Positions 19,010-28,918 of a DNA stretch of 64,000 nucleotides are shown here, piece after piece (position 1 is the first letter of the stretch; every line of letters starts with the position of its first letter). The stretch comes from Brasilonema angustatum HA4187-MV1. Lineage in GTDB: Bacteria; Cyanobacteriota; Cyanobacteriia; Cyanobacteriales; Nostocaceae. The position numbers and the translations under genes were made by a program. The DNA lies in assembly GCA_019359695.1 (NCBI GenBank), contig JAHHGV010000015.1, positions 62,001 to 126,000 of the forward strand, given 5' to 3'. The notes beneath the pieces are model-generated. The model did not search any database. It was not told the origin of the DNA and worked only from the letters and a program-made list of their open reading frames with translations.

Positions 19010-20041
19010 ATGAACCAAGGGCAACAAACTGCTATTGAAGGCATCTACGAAGTGTGTATCGGCGTCAAAGAAGCAATTTCTGCTATTCAATACTGGGAAC
19101 TCTTTGGCTATCGCGTTGGTCAAGTCGGTGAGTTATCACAAGCAGGAGCATATCAACTGTATGGTGTCAATTCGTCCTTACGTTCGATTCGCCTTTACCA
19201 TCAATATATAGATCATGGTTTGCTTCGCCTGATGATTTGGGAAAATCCCACAAATCAGGGATTAGGGATGGGGTCAATGAAAGTGAAGGGAAATCGTTGG
19301 GCAACGACCTTAACAGACGATGTGTTGAACATTTTAAATCATGTGGAGGAGGCAAAAGCAGCCGGTTGGGAAATTAAAAATACATTCCCTCGCTGGGAAG
19401 TGATTTACAACAAAGAGAAAAAAAGCCGTCCTTTCATCGAACCAGTGATCGGAGTGCGAGAAATGCTCTTATTGCAACCTTTAATGCGACAGGTTTTCTT
19501 TGAGAGATTTGGTTATACTTTACCATATTATGGGAACATTAACATAAATTCTCCCCTGAAGACAAGCCAGTTTACTCATATGGGGATGATCATTCAGGAT
19601 GACAGCAAAGAAACTCTAAAGTTTTATGACGAAGTTTTAGGTTTGCTGCGCGTGCGTGACGATGTAGAGACAAGCTACGAATCTTCTCTCGCAGGTCGAG
19701 AAATTTTCGATCTTCAAAAGGGGGAAAAGTTTTATCTTACCGCCTTTGATGATCCCCGGTCTTCTCAAACAAATATATTTGCTGCACGTTCCGGGAGACT
19801 TTATATGATTCGCTTTCCAGATTTAATCGAATTAGATTCTAGGTTTGAACTTGCACAACCGGGTTGCTTGGGAGTTTGTCTTTACACCTACCGGGTGCGA
19901 GGACTAGATATGTATTGCGATCGCATCAAAGCAAGTCCTGTGCAGAAGTATACAAATATCGTTCCCAACGAGTTTGGAGAAATGAGTTTTTCTTTTGTTG
20001 CACCAGATGGTTACTTTTGGACGTTGTTAGAAGCTTCGTAA
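19010..20041 (+). CDS. Two-domain VOC (glyoxalase/dioxygenase-like) protein
   Basis: A 343-residue protein of the vicinal oxygen chelate superfamily. Two VOC modules are visible: residues about 8-140 (YEVCIGVKEAISAIQYWELFG...) and about 180-340 (FTHMGMIIQDDSKETLKFYD...VLGLLRVRDD). The second begins with the His of FTHMGM, a usual metal ligand position, and ends with EMSFSFVAPDGYFW, where the family places its Glu ligand. Reactions in this fold range from glyoxalase to ring-cleaving dioxygenase, so the substrate is open. The gene stands alone; its start ATG is 27 codons ahead of the first conserved strand and fits the family. Confidence 0.7.
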   Translation: MNQGQQTAIEGIYEVCIGVKEAISAIQYWELFGYRVGQVGELSQAGAYQLYGVNSSLRSIRLYHQYIDHGLLRLMIWENPTNQGLGMGSMKVKGNRWATTLTDDVLNILNHVEEAKAAGWEIKNTFPRWEVIYNKEKKSRPFIEPVIGVREMLLLQPLMRQVFFERFGYTLPYYGNININSPLKTSQFTHMGMIIQDDSKETLKFYDEVLGLLRVRDDVETSYESSLAGREIFDLQKGEKFYLTAFDDPRSSQTNIFAARSGRLYMIRFPDLIELDSRFELAQPGCLGVCLYTYRVRGLDMYCDRIKASPVQKYTNIVPNEFGEMSFSFVAPDGYFWTLLEAS

Positions 20042-20095
20042 AGTTGTTAAAAGATAGATGAAGTGTTGTAAATTTTAACTTTGGAGATATCAACA

Positions 20096-20701
20096 ATGCC
20101 CAGTTATCAAACCAACACACAATGGCTAGCTTTGGTCATACTTGGGATTATGTCTGCACTTCTAGTGGTTATTGCAGTCACAGCATTCAGCATATACTTT
20201 TACGGTAGGGCTAACCGTGTTGTCAGAACTGATGCTGCAATAGTACTGGGAGCAGCAGTTTGGGGAAATGAACCATCTCCAGTTTTCAGAGAAAGAATTA
20301 ACCACGCCATTCATCTCTACAAAAGAGGAGTTGTACGCACCATCATTTTTACTGGCGGTGTTGGTAGAAACGATGATATATCTGAAGCCGTTGTTGGCAA
20401 ACGCTATGCAATGGCGCGGGGAGTTAAAGAAACTGATGTTCTTATCGAAACAGAATCTCACACCACTCACCAAAACCTTCAGAATGCTCAAAAGGTGGCT
20501 GACAAATACCATTTGTCCAAATTTCTTGTTGTCAGCGATCCCTTGCATCTTAAGCGAGCCGTGTTAATGGCACAAGACATGGGAATGGATGCTTATCCAT
20601 CCCCTACGCCCACAACTCGCTACCGCAGTTTCAAAAGCCAGTTTGAGTTTTTAATGCGAGAGACATATTTTTACTTTGTCTACCTGGTGTTAAAGTACTA
20701 A
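20096..20701 (+). CDS. YdcF/SanA-like DUF218 membrane-anchored protein
   Basis: A 201-residue protein with an N-terminal membrane helix (LALVILGIMSALLVVIAVTA) and a DUF218 domain (PF02698). Conserved blocks are DAAIVLGAAVWGNEPSPVF, IIFTGGVGRNDDISEA, the ETESHTTHQNLQNA segment and LVVSDPLHLKRAVLMAQD. Relatives (SanA, ElyC, YdcF) are tied to envelope integrity and vancomycin tolerance, but a reaction is not known. The ATG at 20096 has GGAG eight bases upstream; the TTG at 20081 is part of that leader. It converges on the DUF1838 gene with a strong hairpin between them. Confidence 0.82.
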   Translation: MPSYQTNTQWLALVILGIMSALLVVIAVTAFSIYFYGRANRVVRTDAAIVLGAAVWGNEPSPVFRERINHAIHLYKRGVVRTIIFTGGVGRNDDISEAVVGKRYAMARGVKETDVLIETESHTTHQNLQNAQKVADKYHLSKFLVVSDPLHLKRAVLMAQDMGMDAYPSPTPTTRYRSFKSQFEFLMRETYFYFVYLVLKY

Positions 20702-20717
20702 CTCGTATTATGTCTTT

Positions 20718-20744
20718 GCTTTGTTGTTCTCTACACAACAAAGC
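20718..20744. terminator. Bidirectional hairpin between ydcF-like and DUF1838 genes
   Basis: GCTTTGTTGT (20718-20727) pairs perfectly with ACAACAAAGC (20735-20744), a 10-bp stem with a 7-nt loop, between two convergent stops. Its last base touches the stop codon of the DUF1838 gene. Confidence 0.6.
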
Positions 20745-21559
20745 TAAACATCCTCCGCTTCTGGCACTGGAAAGGTTTCACCAGCTAAGTAGGCATCAAA
20801 GTGCTGTTGGAAATAAAGCCAAGAACTTATATCTTCTACATCAAGAAGCGATTTGGGCGCATTCTTGTACAAAGGAACGCGGGTATTGATTTCATCTTGC
20901 AGCAGTTGCGGTAACTCGCCCAAGCTATTCACTTTGCTCCCATAAGCACTATAGATCAGATGACCAAGGCGTGCACCCATCTTCATCCAAGGAAGCCACG
21001 GACCAATTCTATCCCAACTTAGCTTGAGTTCAGTTACTGAGGGAAGTTCAGAGTTTAATAAATCTGCTGTTGGTACAGTTAATTTAAACAATTCCGCTGC
21101 TTGATAAATTGTGTGTGGGCTATACTCAGCAAACTTGGGATTGTCCGCCAGAGGATTAGGGTAAGTAGGAAATATATCAAACACAAAAGTTGTGGAGTCT
21201 CCCTCCACAGGTGCTGGAAACTTACCTTTAAAATGACCCTGCACGGGACTATTTGCAACGTGTACCACTGGAACTGTTTCGTCAGTCCAAGGATTATGCC
21301 ACTTATGCAAAATTTCTCCTGTTTGTGGATCAAGGTAGTAAGTCAGTTCTCTTGAGGTAAAATCCCAGGATCCTTCTTCTGTAGGAATACACCTACTCAC
21401 GCTGTAACCCATTATTTGAAACAGCAGTTTTCTCTTCTCACCTGGGACAAAAGCATAAATCTTGCCCTGCCAAACGAGAAAGGTTGATTCATCGGGATTA
21501 AGGGATGAACGAGTTTTTACCCAATGTTGAGCTTCAAATTCTTTGATTTCGGCAACCAT
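20744..21559 (-). CDS. DUF1838 family protein
   Basis: A protein of about 271 residues from the ATG at 21559 (an in-frame TTG at 21580 would add seven). The sequence blocks VWQGKIYAFVPGEKRKLLFQ, ELTYYLDPQTGEILHKWHNP and YWTDETVPVVHVANSPV-type strand pattern match what I know of DUF1838 (PF08894), a family of unknown function found in cyanobacteria and proteobacteria and rich in beta strands. There is no signal peptide in this copy. It lies just downstream of the AbrB-type permease gene (33-bp gap from its stop), so the two are probably co-transcribed, which is the only functional hint. Confidence 0.68.
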   Translation of the reverse strand: MVAEIKEFEAQHWVKTRSSLNPDESTFLVWQGKIYAFVPGEKRKLLFQIMGYSVSRCIPTEEGSWDFTSRELTYYLDPQTGEILHKWHNPWTDETVPVVHVANSPVQGHFKGKFPAPVEGDSTTFVFDIFPTYPNPLADNPKFAEYSPHTIYQAAELFKLTVPTADLLNSELPSVTELKLSWDRIGPWLPWMKMGARLGHLIYSAYGSKVNSLGELPQLLQDEINTRVPLYKNAPKSLLDVEDISSWLYFQQHFDAYLAGETFPVPEAEDV

Positions 21560-21592
21560 CGACAGTATCTCTGAGTTCAATTCTCTATTATC

Positions 21593-22780
21593 CTAAGTTG
21601 ATTCCAAAGATTGACTGTCAAGACGGCGAAATAGAAACACCCATAATGGTAGAGAACTGTTAATAGCAATTAATCGTACCAAATGACCAGCCGTGACAAT
21701 TTCAACATTATGATCCAATGCCAGGGCAACTAAAATCATTTCCGCCGAACCTCCTGGTGCTGTAACCAGCAAACAGGTTAGCCAGTCCCAAGAAGTTAAT
21801 TCCATAGCAAGGATAGAAGCCAGTCCCCCAGCAACCAGCGTCATTCCAACAGACATTAAAGCGCAGGCTATAATCCTTTTTGTGAAAGTTGGTTTGTTAC
21901 CCCAATACTCACCAATGGTAATTCCCAAAAGCATTTGCCCTACTATATTGACCAGAGGCGGTAAAATAAAGTTTACATCACCCACGAAAGGCAGCCATTC
22001 ACACAAAGGATTAAACGCTATCCCAGCGACTATTGCACCAAAAAACTCACCAGCCGGAATTTTGCTTAACAGAGCAAGATATACTGCTAATCCACCAAAT
22101 AACAGCGCCAATAATAGTAATCCTAATTGGGATGGTTCGAGACTGAACAAGACACCTTTGACTGGGAGTGCTTGCGGATAAATTTGCTGACCAGATGATA
22201 CTCTAGCAACCAGGGGAATCAAAAAAACTACAGTTGTGACGCGAATTGCTTGCACAAGTGCCACAAGCGTAACATTTTTGCCGTAGTCTGCAGCGATCGC
22301 CGACATCGGTCCCACACCACCCGGTACTGTAGCCAGCATCGCTGTTAAAATATTTGTTTTGCTGATGCGCGAGTAAATGTAGCCAATTCCTGTACCACAC
22401 AGCAACAAAAAGAACGTGATCAAAGCGAAAATAGGAAGACAAGAAGCAACATCAGCTAGATGACCGTGAGCTACAGAAAAGCCGACATTCAGTCCTACAA
22501 GTGCCATTCCTGTCTTTCTAGCAGTCCGGTTAGGTTTGAGGGTGTAGCTATATAAAACCCGATACGTCTGAAGCACCACTGCACCAGAGACAATACCACC
22601 AAATATCCAGGCAATTCCTCCAATGTGAAATCTTGCCAAAATCAAACCTATGGGTAATGCCAGAAGCATTTCCCACCCCAAGACAATTAACGGCTTTACA
22701 AGAATTTGGTTGGGCTTTAGAGCTTGCTGTTGAGTAGTAACCTGTTTAGGAGGCGCTACACTTAAAATCTGATTCATCAA
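21593..22780 (-). CDS. AbrB-family membrane protein (putative permease, PF05145)
   Basis: A 395-residue protein with about ten hydrophobic helices arranged as an internal duplication: the block TVPGGVGPMSAIAADYG in the first half and TAPGGSAEMILVALALDHN in the second are the paired AbrB-duplication signatures. Such proteins are often mislabelled ammonia monooxygenase; there is no copper-enzyme similarity. The pattern A/T-P-G-G-x-x-x-M in two broken helices suggests a transporter. Substrate unknown. Transcribed ahead of the DUF1838 gene and following a hairpin that probably ends the upstream transcript. Confidence 0.78.
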   Translation of the reverse strand: MMNQILSVAPPKQVTTQQQALKPNQILVKPLIVLGWEMLLALPIGLILARFHIGGIAWIFGGIVSGAVVLQTYRVLYSYTLKPNRTARKTGMALVGLNVGFSVAHGHLADVASCLPIFALITFFLLLCGTGIGYIYSRISKTNILTAMLATVPGGVGPMSAIAADYGKNVTLVALVQAIRVTTVVFLIPLVARVSSGQQIYPQALPVKGVLFSLEPSQLGLLLLALLFGGLAVYLALLSKIPAGEFFGAIVAGIAFNPLCEWLPFVGDVNFILPPLVNIVGQMLLGITIGEYWGNKPTFTKRIIACALMSVGMTLVAGGLASILAMELTSWDWLTCLLVTAPGGSAEMILVALALDHNVEIVTAGHLVRLIAINSSLPLWVFLFRRLDSQSLEST

Positions 22781-22827
22781 CTTGCTTTTTGGAAATTTTA
22801 AAATTAATTTACCAAAAAGCGCTCAAA

Positions 22828-22852
22828 GCCCCATCCTTCTAAAAGAAGGGGC
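22828..22852 (-). terminator. Probable terminator of the coiled-coil protein gene
   Basis: GCCCC and GGGGC with inner TTCT/AGAA form a bulged stem; on the minus strand it lies directly after the stop at 22864 and is followed by TTTGAGCGCTTTTT. It separates the coiled-coil gene from the AbrB-type permease gene. Confidence 0.5.
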
Positions 22853-22863
22853 AAAGAAAAAAT

Positions 22864-23715
22864 TTATACTAAAACTTTGAGCAAATAATTAATCAAGTAC
22901 TTAAAGTACGCCCTCAACTGTTGAGCTGCTTCCGTTGACACTTGTGCTGATTGTTCCCAAGACTTTATATATTTATTTTGAATCAACTTGAACCCATTCA
23001 CATATACCTCAACTGCCGGCTGTTCATGAGTGATGATTCCTTTGTGAAGTAAACGAGGTTGAATCCCGTTTTCCAAGCAGCTTCCAAGCAGTTTCAAATA
23101 TTTACTAAGGTTCTGACGAAAGACTTGTGTTTGTGCATCTTGGGAACCCAATAACTCATCCGCCACTTGTTGTGTTATTTCTTCTCGATGAGCTAAAAGC
23201 CACAATCCTGCTTCTAAAGAAGCAGCTGATTGTCCTTGTGCAAGTGGAAGTGACGCAGTGAACTCTATAAGATGTTCTGAAAATTCTTCAATTTTGTGAT
23301 GTTTGACTTGATTAAGTGCTTCGCTGATACTTTCTTGTGAACGTTTCTTTTCCTCTTGCTCGCGTATCAAATCTTCCACGATCGGTTTGATGTTTTGAGT
23401 TATCAAATCAGTCTGCTCGTTCACCACGTCCAGCACTTGTTGAGGCAAATCGTACTCTAATAACTTGTCTAATCGATTTGTTGTACTGTCTTGGAGAATG
23501 TTGAACTGGCGTTGCAGTTGCTGAATGAGCGACCCCAAACGTTGTTCTGTATTAGGTAGATCTTGACATAAACGTCGTTCTAGATAATCGACTCGTTTTT
23601 GCAGAGATTTGACAGATGCTCTCTCTAACCAAGGGGTGATGATAAATATAGCTAAATCGTGCAAAATTTTAGTAGACTTCTGTATTATTCCTAATCTGTT
23701 GATATTTTGCGCCAT
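22864..23715 (-). CDS. Unrecognised coiled-coil protein
   Basis: A 283-residue protein I do not recognise. The N-terminus has a hydrophobic stretch (ILHDLAIFIITPWL, about 17-30), followed by a heptad-rich coiled coil (about 36-150: VKSLQKRVDYLERRL..., LIQQLQRQFNILQD, LIREQEEKKRSQESISEALNQVK). The C-terminal part (about 160-283) looks like a helical domain with EAGLWLLAHREEITQQVADE and VYVNGFKLIQNKYIKSWEQ. A good ribosome site (TTGGAGAAATCTT before ATG) supports translation. It is monocistronic. It might be a cytoskeletal or membrane-associated structural protein, but that is a guess from shape only. Confidence 0.6.
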   Translation of the reverse strand: MAQNINRLGIIQKSTKILHDLAIFIITPWLERASVKSLQKRVDYLERRLCQDLPNTEQRLGSLIQQLQRQFNILQDSTTNRLDKLLEYDLPQQVLDVVNEQTDLITQNIKPIVEDLIREQEEKKRSQESISEALNQVKHHKIEEFSEHLIEFTASLPLAQGQSAASLEAGLWLLAHREEITQQVADELLGSQDAQTQVFRQNLSKYLKLLGSCLENGIQPRLLHKGIITHEQPAVEVYVNGFKLIQNKYIKSWEQSAQVSTEAAQQLRAYFKYLINYLLKVLV

Positions 23716-24339
23716 AAGATTTCTCCAAAAGAGGTGATGTATTAATCCGTGGATTCCCTGTGTTGCTTTGCCCTATATATGGGTTATTGTCTAAAGGAGT
23801 TCAATAATTGAAGAAAAATTCAGAAGTCAAAACTCACAATTGAGTAACTTTTAGTGGGAGATTGGAATCGCCGCATTTAAGGGTGTACACAAAATCTGCC
23901 TGCATACCATTGGCTCAATAAATATTTGATTTGGTGCCAACAGAGGAGTTACAAGTGTTGTATTCGTCTGCCGGATGTAATTCGCTACAATGGAACCGCA
24001 GATGCGGCAGATTGTACGAAAGCCGTTCTATCGGCATCTACAAGGGGGGTAACATCCCAAGGGCGCACAGCCTCAGGGGTTGCCGGTAAGTCTGGGTAAG
24101 TCATTTGACCAATTTCTTACAAAGTCAGGATAAGGATAGTACCTGAACTGGTAACCACTTAGTTAGCAACACATAGCTTCTTACTCCTTTGCAATAGCTT
24201 GACATTTTTTAGATTTCACTGTTTTATCCGATTCAAGTTGTAGTCGTAGGCAAAAATATTTTTTATTTTTCCAGCTTCAGTAAATCCACTTATTGCTCCA
24301 CGTAATGACTTCTCCTTGAGAATAAAATAAAGCGTAGTC
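23716..24339. other. Spacer, no gene recognised
   Basis: About 620 bp with no supported coding frame. The segment 23930-24110 is GC-richer than its flanks and may be debris of a mobile element, but neither a protein nor terminal repeats could be identified. Confidence 0.4.
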
Positions 24340-24453
24340 TTAACTAGAAATCCTGAATGGAGTAATAGTACCATAATAGCGCTTCAAAACTCCGCCTTTT
24401 GCGTAGTTGTCTCGATACAGCCTTGTATGTAAAAGTTTAGGACGAGTGAGCAT
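24340..24453 (-). CDS. Possible small ORF (37 codons) with strong ribosome-binding site
   Basis: A short frame begins at an ATG (24453) preceded ten bases upstream by AAGGAG, a full Shine-Dalgarno match and better than most in this window. It would encode a basic 37-residue peptide (LTRPKLLHTRLYRDNYAKGG, then VLKRYYGTITPF). The same frame continues upstream to a TTG at 24603 (87 codons), but the ribosome site argues for the short version. No membrane segment, no family recognised. It is divergent from aspS. Treat as a candidate only. Confidence 0.35.
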   Translation of the reverse strand: MLTRPKLLHTRLYRDNYAKGGVLKRYYGTITPFRISS

Positions 24454-24758
24454 TATGAACAAACTCCTTGTTAAGCGACATTCTTTACGAGCGTGAGCAG
24501 CACGAGTATTCGAGGTATCGAAAGCCTTGTCTTTAATGAAAGCAGACGATAATGACGCGATAGTCTCATCAAGGCTTTGTGAATGAGCATCGCTACTGCT
24601 CAAAGTCGCTCACCGCCAAAAAATAAACCAAGTCGTATTGTACGTATTTGCGTTTATGCATGAGATTTCTTGAACTGGAATGACTAATGATGCTAGATAA
24701 TGAAAAAGCTTTAACATGGACTTGAATTCTCTAGCTCGGTTATTAAGAACTAAGACTT

Positions 24759-26546
24759 ATGCGAACTTACTATTGCGGCGAACTCCGAAAAGAACACATT
24801 GGAGAAACTGTTACCTTGTACGGATGGGTAGACCGTCGCCGCGATCATGGAGGTGTGATATTTATAGATTTACGCGATCGCACTGGCATTGTCCAAGTCG
24901 TCAGCGATCCCCAGCGTACCCCTAATTCCTATGAACTGGCAAATAGCCTACGAAATGAATACGTTGTTGAAATCACAGGTAGAGTGACGCAACGTCCCGA
25001 AGAATCCCTAAACCCCCGCATACCTACAGGCGAAATTGAAATCTACGCCGATACAATTAAACTTCTCAACTCAGTCCGTAAACAGTTACCATTTCAAGTT
25101 TCCACCGCAGACGCCGATCCGGTGCGGGAAGAGTTGCGGCTGAAGTATCGTTATTTAGATTTGCGGCGCGATCGCATGGCAAACAATTTGCAACTACGCC
25201 ATCAAGTCGTCAAAGCTATCCGCCGTTACCTAGAAGACGTAGAAAGTTTCATCGAAGTCGAAACCCCCGTCCTCACACGTTCCACTCCCGAAGGTGCGCG
25301 AGATTATATCCTACCCAGCCGCGTCAACCTTGGTGAGTGGTTTGCTTTACCGCAATCACCGCAGCTATTCAAACAATTGCTGATGGTATCCGGCTTAGAC
25401 CGATACTATCAAATTGCTCGTTGCTTCCGCGATGAAGACTTACGCGCCGACAGACAACCAGAATTTACCCAGTTGGACATGGAAATGAGCTTTATGTCCC
25501 AAGAAGAAATTATCGAACTCAATGAAAAGTTAGTTCGTCATATCTTCAAAACAGTTCAAGGCATTGAAATACAGCTTCCCTTTCCGCGTCTCACCTATGC
25601 TGAGGCGATGGAACGTTATGGTAGTGATAAACCAGATACACGTTATGGTTTAGAACTGATTAATGTCTCAGATGTTGTCAAAGACTGTGGCTTTAAAGTT
25701 TTTCGTGAAGCTGTTACCAAAGGAGGAATTGTCAAAATTCTTCCCATCCCCAACGGGAACGATTCAATTTCTAACGTCCGTATCAAACCAGGCGGTGATT
25801 TATTCAACGAAGCTACTGATGCAGGTGCTAAAGGTTTAGCTTATATCCGAGTCAGGGATGATGGAGAAATCGACACTATTGGTGCGATTAAAGACAACCT
25901 CACCACAGAGCAAAAACAGGAAATCTTACGCCGGACAGATGCAAAACCCGGTCATTTACTGCTTTTCGCGGCTGCTGACACTGCCACTGTTAATAAAACG
26001 TTAGATAGGTTGCGACAAGCGATCGCTAGAGAGTTTGGGTTAATAGATCCACAAAAAATTAACTTGCTTTGGGTTACAGACTTTCCCATGTTTGAATGGA
26101 ATCCACAGGAAAATCGCCTAGAAGCACTGCATCACCCGTTTACAGCACCTCATCCCGATGATTTATGCAACTTAAAAACTGCAAGAGCACAAGCTTATGA
26201 TTTGGTGTTCAATGGTTTTGAAGTAGGCGGCGGTAGTCTGCGGATTTATCAGCGGGAAATTCAGGAGCAGGTTTTTGAGGCAATTGGACTTTTGCCAGAA
26301 GAAGCATATAATAAGTTTGGCTTTTTGTTGGAAGCGTTTGAATATGGTACTCCACCTCACGGTGGGATCGCCTATGGTTTAGATCGCTTGGTGATGTTGC
26401 TAGCTAAAGAAGAATCAATTCGCGATGTCATAGCTTTTCCAAAGACGCAACAAGCACGTTGTTTGTTAACAGATGCACCTTCAGCAGTAGATGCAAAGCA
26501 ATTAAAAGAGTTGCATGTTGCTTCAACATATAAGCCTAAGTCTTAG
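24759..26546 (+). CDS. aspS: Aspartyl-tRNA synthetase
   Basis: Class II synthetase charging tRNA-Asp (and perhaps tRNA-Asn in organisms using the amidotransferase route). The 595-residue bacterial-type protein has the N-terminal OB fold ([20 protein letters not shown], tRNA anticodon binding), motif 1 near [19 protein letters not shown], motif 2 in [20 protein letters not shown], the bacterial GAD insertion (about 285-420) and motif 3 in [13 protein letters not shown] close to the C-terminus. All motif arginines are present. The gene stands alone; a weakly supported small ORF lies divergently upstream and a 2.4-kb gene-poor region downstream. Confidence 0.97.
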   Translation: MRTYYCGELRKEHIGETVTLYGWVDRRRDHGGVIFIDLRDRTGIVQVVSDPQRTPNSYELANSLRNEYVVEITGRVTQRPEESLNPRIPTGEIEIYADTIKLLNSVRKQLPFQVSTADADPVREELRLKYRYLDLRRDRMANNLQLRHQVVKAIRRYLEDVESFIEVETPVLTRSTPEGARDYILPSRVNLGEWFALPQSPQLFKQLLMVSGLDRYYQIARCFRDEDLRADRQPEFTQLDMEMSFMSQEEIIELNEKLVRHIFKTVQGIEIQLPFPRLTYAEAMERYGSDKPDTRYGLELINVSDVVKDCGFKVFREAVTKGGIVKILPIPNGNDSISNVRIKPGGDLFNEATDAGAKGLAYIRVRDDGEIDTIGAIKDNLTTEQKQEILRRTDAKPGHLLLFAAADTATVNKTLDRLRQAIAREFGLIDPQKINLLWVTDFPMFEWNPQENRLEALHHPFTAPHPDDLCNLKTARAQAYDLVFNGFEVGGGSLRIYQREIQEQVFEAIGLLPEEAYNKFGFLLEAFEYGTPPHGGIAYGLDRLVMLLAKEESIRDVIAFPKTQQARCLLTDAPSAVDAKQLKELHVASTYKPKS

Positions 26547-26617
26547 TGCGACGAAAGCAGCCAAAGATGAACTATATTTTTTGACGGTTCTCAGTTGAAC
26601 AAAACACAACTATTGAT

Positions 26618-26654
26618 ATTCCTCGTCCTGTACTCTACGTTGAGGGCGGGGAAT
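26618..26654. repeat. Wobble-paired hairpin, possible IS200/IS605-type end
   Basis: ATTCCTCGTCCT (26618-26629) and AGGGCGGGGAAT (26643-26654) pair over 12 positions if G-U pairs are allowed, i.e. the match is better in RNA than in DNA. Sequence of this type (CTACGTTGAGGGCGGGGA) followed by a GC-rich tract up to about 26822 is familiar to me from the non-coding ends of cyanobacterial IS200/IS605-group elements; no tnpA or tnpB is present here. Confidence 0.35.
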
Positions 26655-27274
26655 ATTCGGTTTTCTTTCATCGGGTGAGCAGTTCCTACCCTGCACGAAG
26701 GTGTTCCGCATACAACGAGGGGCTTCGGGGTTGCTTCTAGGATTCGGGGGAGAGCCTGCTCTGTGGATGACTATACTCAGAGGGCACGCTACGCTAACGC
26801 TGGGTGGTTCACCAGTCGCCTAGTACAAGGACTCAGAAGTCATGAGTCAGAAGTCAGAAGAAAAATACATATATAAACTAGGTTTTATCCTGTTTCTAAC
26901 TGTCTGATTATTTCTGTCGCGCTCTACTGGGTTGGGAAATCCTCCTGCATAGCGCTGAATTCACGCCTGGGCGGATTGGTCATGAATATCTCAAATGTAC
27001 ATCACATAGCTTTTATGGACAATACCCACCCTACTAGCGCGTCCACACCAAAATGTTGGGTTGAGGCAGCAGTTCTTGGCAGGGGGCAGGGGCGCAAGGG
27101 AGAAGGAAAACAGACAAAGTGCGCCGATTAACCTCTACCCAACAAAATAGACTAGACGTGCTACCACGCTTTGTGCTCTAATGATTTCAGGACTTAGGCG
27201 GTTTTCACAAGCGTTCGACACTTTTGAACTAGATACTAATACCAAGTTGCAATCAAACGTAGCATCTGTCATTG

Positions 27275-27432
27275 CGTTAGCGTAGCGTGCCCGGAGGGCA
27301 TACGAAACGAAGTGGAGCGTAGACGCCCGGAGGGCGGCTTCTCGATAGCCCTCCGGGTTCGCCAGTCACCTGCGGAGGGAGACCCTCCCGCAGCGCTGGA
27401 CTCACCGTAAGGCGTGGCGTCAGCCATAGGGT
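27275..27432. repeat. Palindromic repeat cluster
   Basis: Contains GCCCGGAGGGC-type palindromes repeated twice (27290s and 27328 area), a hairpin CTGCGGAGGG/CCCTCCCGCAG at 27371-27394, and at 27406-27432 a 27-bp word that also occurs at 2093-2119 with a single T/C difference. Composition is much GC-richer than the flanks. The long open frames across it are by-products of the repeat. Confidence 0.7.
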
Positions 27433-28918
27433 AGCAATCTCCCCTAACCACAAATTAATACAACAGAACGCAACTTAGTATAAACATGGCGATCGCAGAG
27501 CGCGCCCCATGTTTTAGATGTTCAATTAAATAATTGCAGAGCAATCCGTACTTTTATGGATAAATAGTTTGACCAGTTGGGGTTGAAACCATGTAGAGGG
27601 GGTGTTTTTCTAATTCCTTGACTATCTCACTCTCCCCCTGCTCTTGGGATCATTCAATATAGGATGTAAATAACACTATAATTAATGTCTGATTCAACCA
27701 GTATCTTCACTGTGTTTTTTATTTTTATATAAAGGTAATTTTTAATACATATTATGCTCAGAAATTTCAATTTTATAAAAGTATTGGTAAGCCGCGTTTG
27801 CGAGTGTTATGTATCACTTAAGTACTCAGTAATTACCCTTTCTGTGAATTTACATATTTAAAATTATCCTTATTTATACTGTTCCAATTCATATTTTTTT
27901 AAAACGAAAGTTCAAAAACTTGAAAAATCAGAAACATATTTTTGTCATATTTTTATATGGGTAAGTATAATTTCCTGCTAACATACATAGAGTTAGTAAA
28001 AAAATTAAACTTCATGACTAGGGAATATATAACAGTCATAGCGATAAATTGCCCAACAGTTCTATCAATTGTTCAAATATTAGAGCTAACTAACCTAGTT
28101 GCAAAGCAATATGTAGTACGATACAATTACTGATGACAATTACTACTGGCTGAAACTACAGAAAAATTTTGGCAACCCATTTGGTAAACTTTTTGTCAAT
28201 GAAATCAGGCTTATGCTGGTCAAAATGTATACTATATCTAGAATTGGCGAGTGAATTTCAAACAAAGTTATGCTTACAATAAAATGACAACAGAGATTTG
28301 TTATACTCTACAAAGATGTTGATTACACGTTAAACATATCTGGTGATCAACTTTATTTAGCTCATGCAGTATTTAGGGCTTAGTTTATGTAGAGTATCAG
28401 AAAAATAGTAGCAATCTCTATAGATTATCTGGCATCGATTTACTGGATATATCGCTGTGCTTAAATATCTAATGACTAATGTGCGGAGTTGGACTTTGAT
28501 GGTCTTTTTGATCTCAGTTCCTCCAACGTAGCCTTCCTCACAAGGCCGAATCAGAGATATAGTGTAACTAAAATCAGAAGCGTTCAACCTCATAGTCTAT
28601 CCAGTTAATTCCATGTTTTAAATGATACATAAAATCTCTCGTTTATTACCTCGTTAACAGGTTAATTTCTTGGTAATTGAGTGTATTTTTCAATTTCATT
28701 AAGTGAGTCACGAATGGTCACCTATGATATAAATTTTCTATTGCCCTAATGAAAACATTCTTAGAAGGTCACTGCTGATTTCTAAACTGTTTGTAGGTAA
28801 CTATTGATTTGACTTTAATGACACAGGTGATTTTAAAGTAGTAGGTGTTGGGTGAAACGGTTTTTCTAACCCTAGTTTTTCCAATGTAAGCTTCTTTTGT
28901 TATGTGGTGTATTTACCG

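Larger units (their letters stand above)
26547..28918. other. Gene-poor spacer between aspS and the exopolysaccharide locus
   Basis: About 2.37 kb without a convincing gene. It is heterogeneous: 26600-26830 resembles an insertion-sequence end, 27275-27432 is a repeat cluster, and 27700-28900 is very AT-rich and featureless. A 78-codon minus-strand frame at 28357-28593 has no ribosome site. The last 200 bp should include the promoter of the exopolysaccharide locus. Confidence 0.55.

Noticed and set aside
23930-24110. GC-rich stretch that might be a mobile-element remnant
   Set aside because: No protein match in either strand and no terminal repeats found.
27269-27451. 60-codon minus-strand frame
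   Set aside because: Falls entirely on the palindromic repeat cluster.
28357-28593. 78-codon minus-strand frame in the gene-poor spacer
   Set aside because: No ribosome site and no resemblance to a family. The first 40 codons look slightly protein-like, so conservation in relatives would be worth a glance, but I cannot support it.
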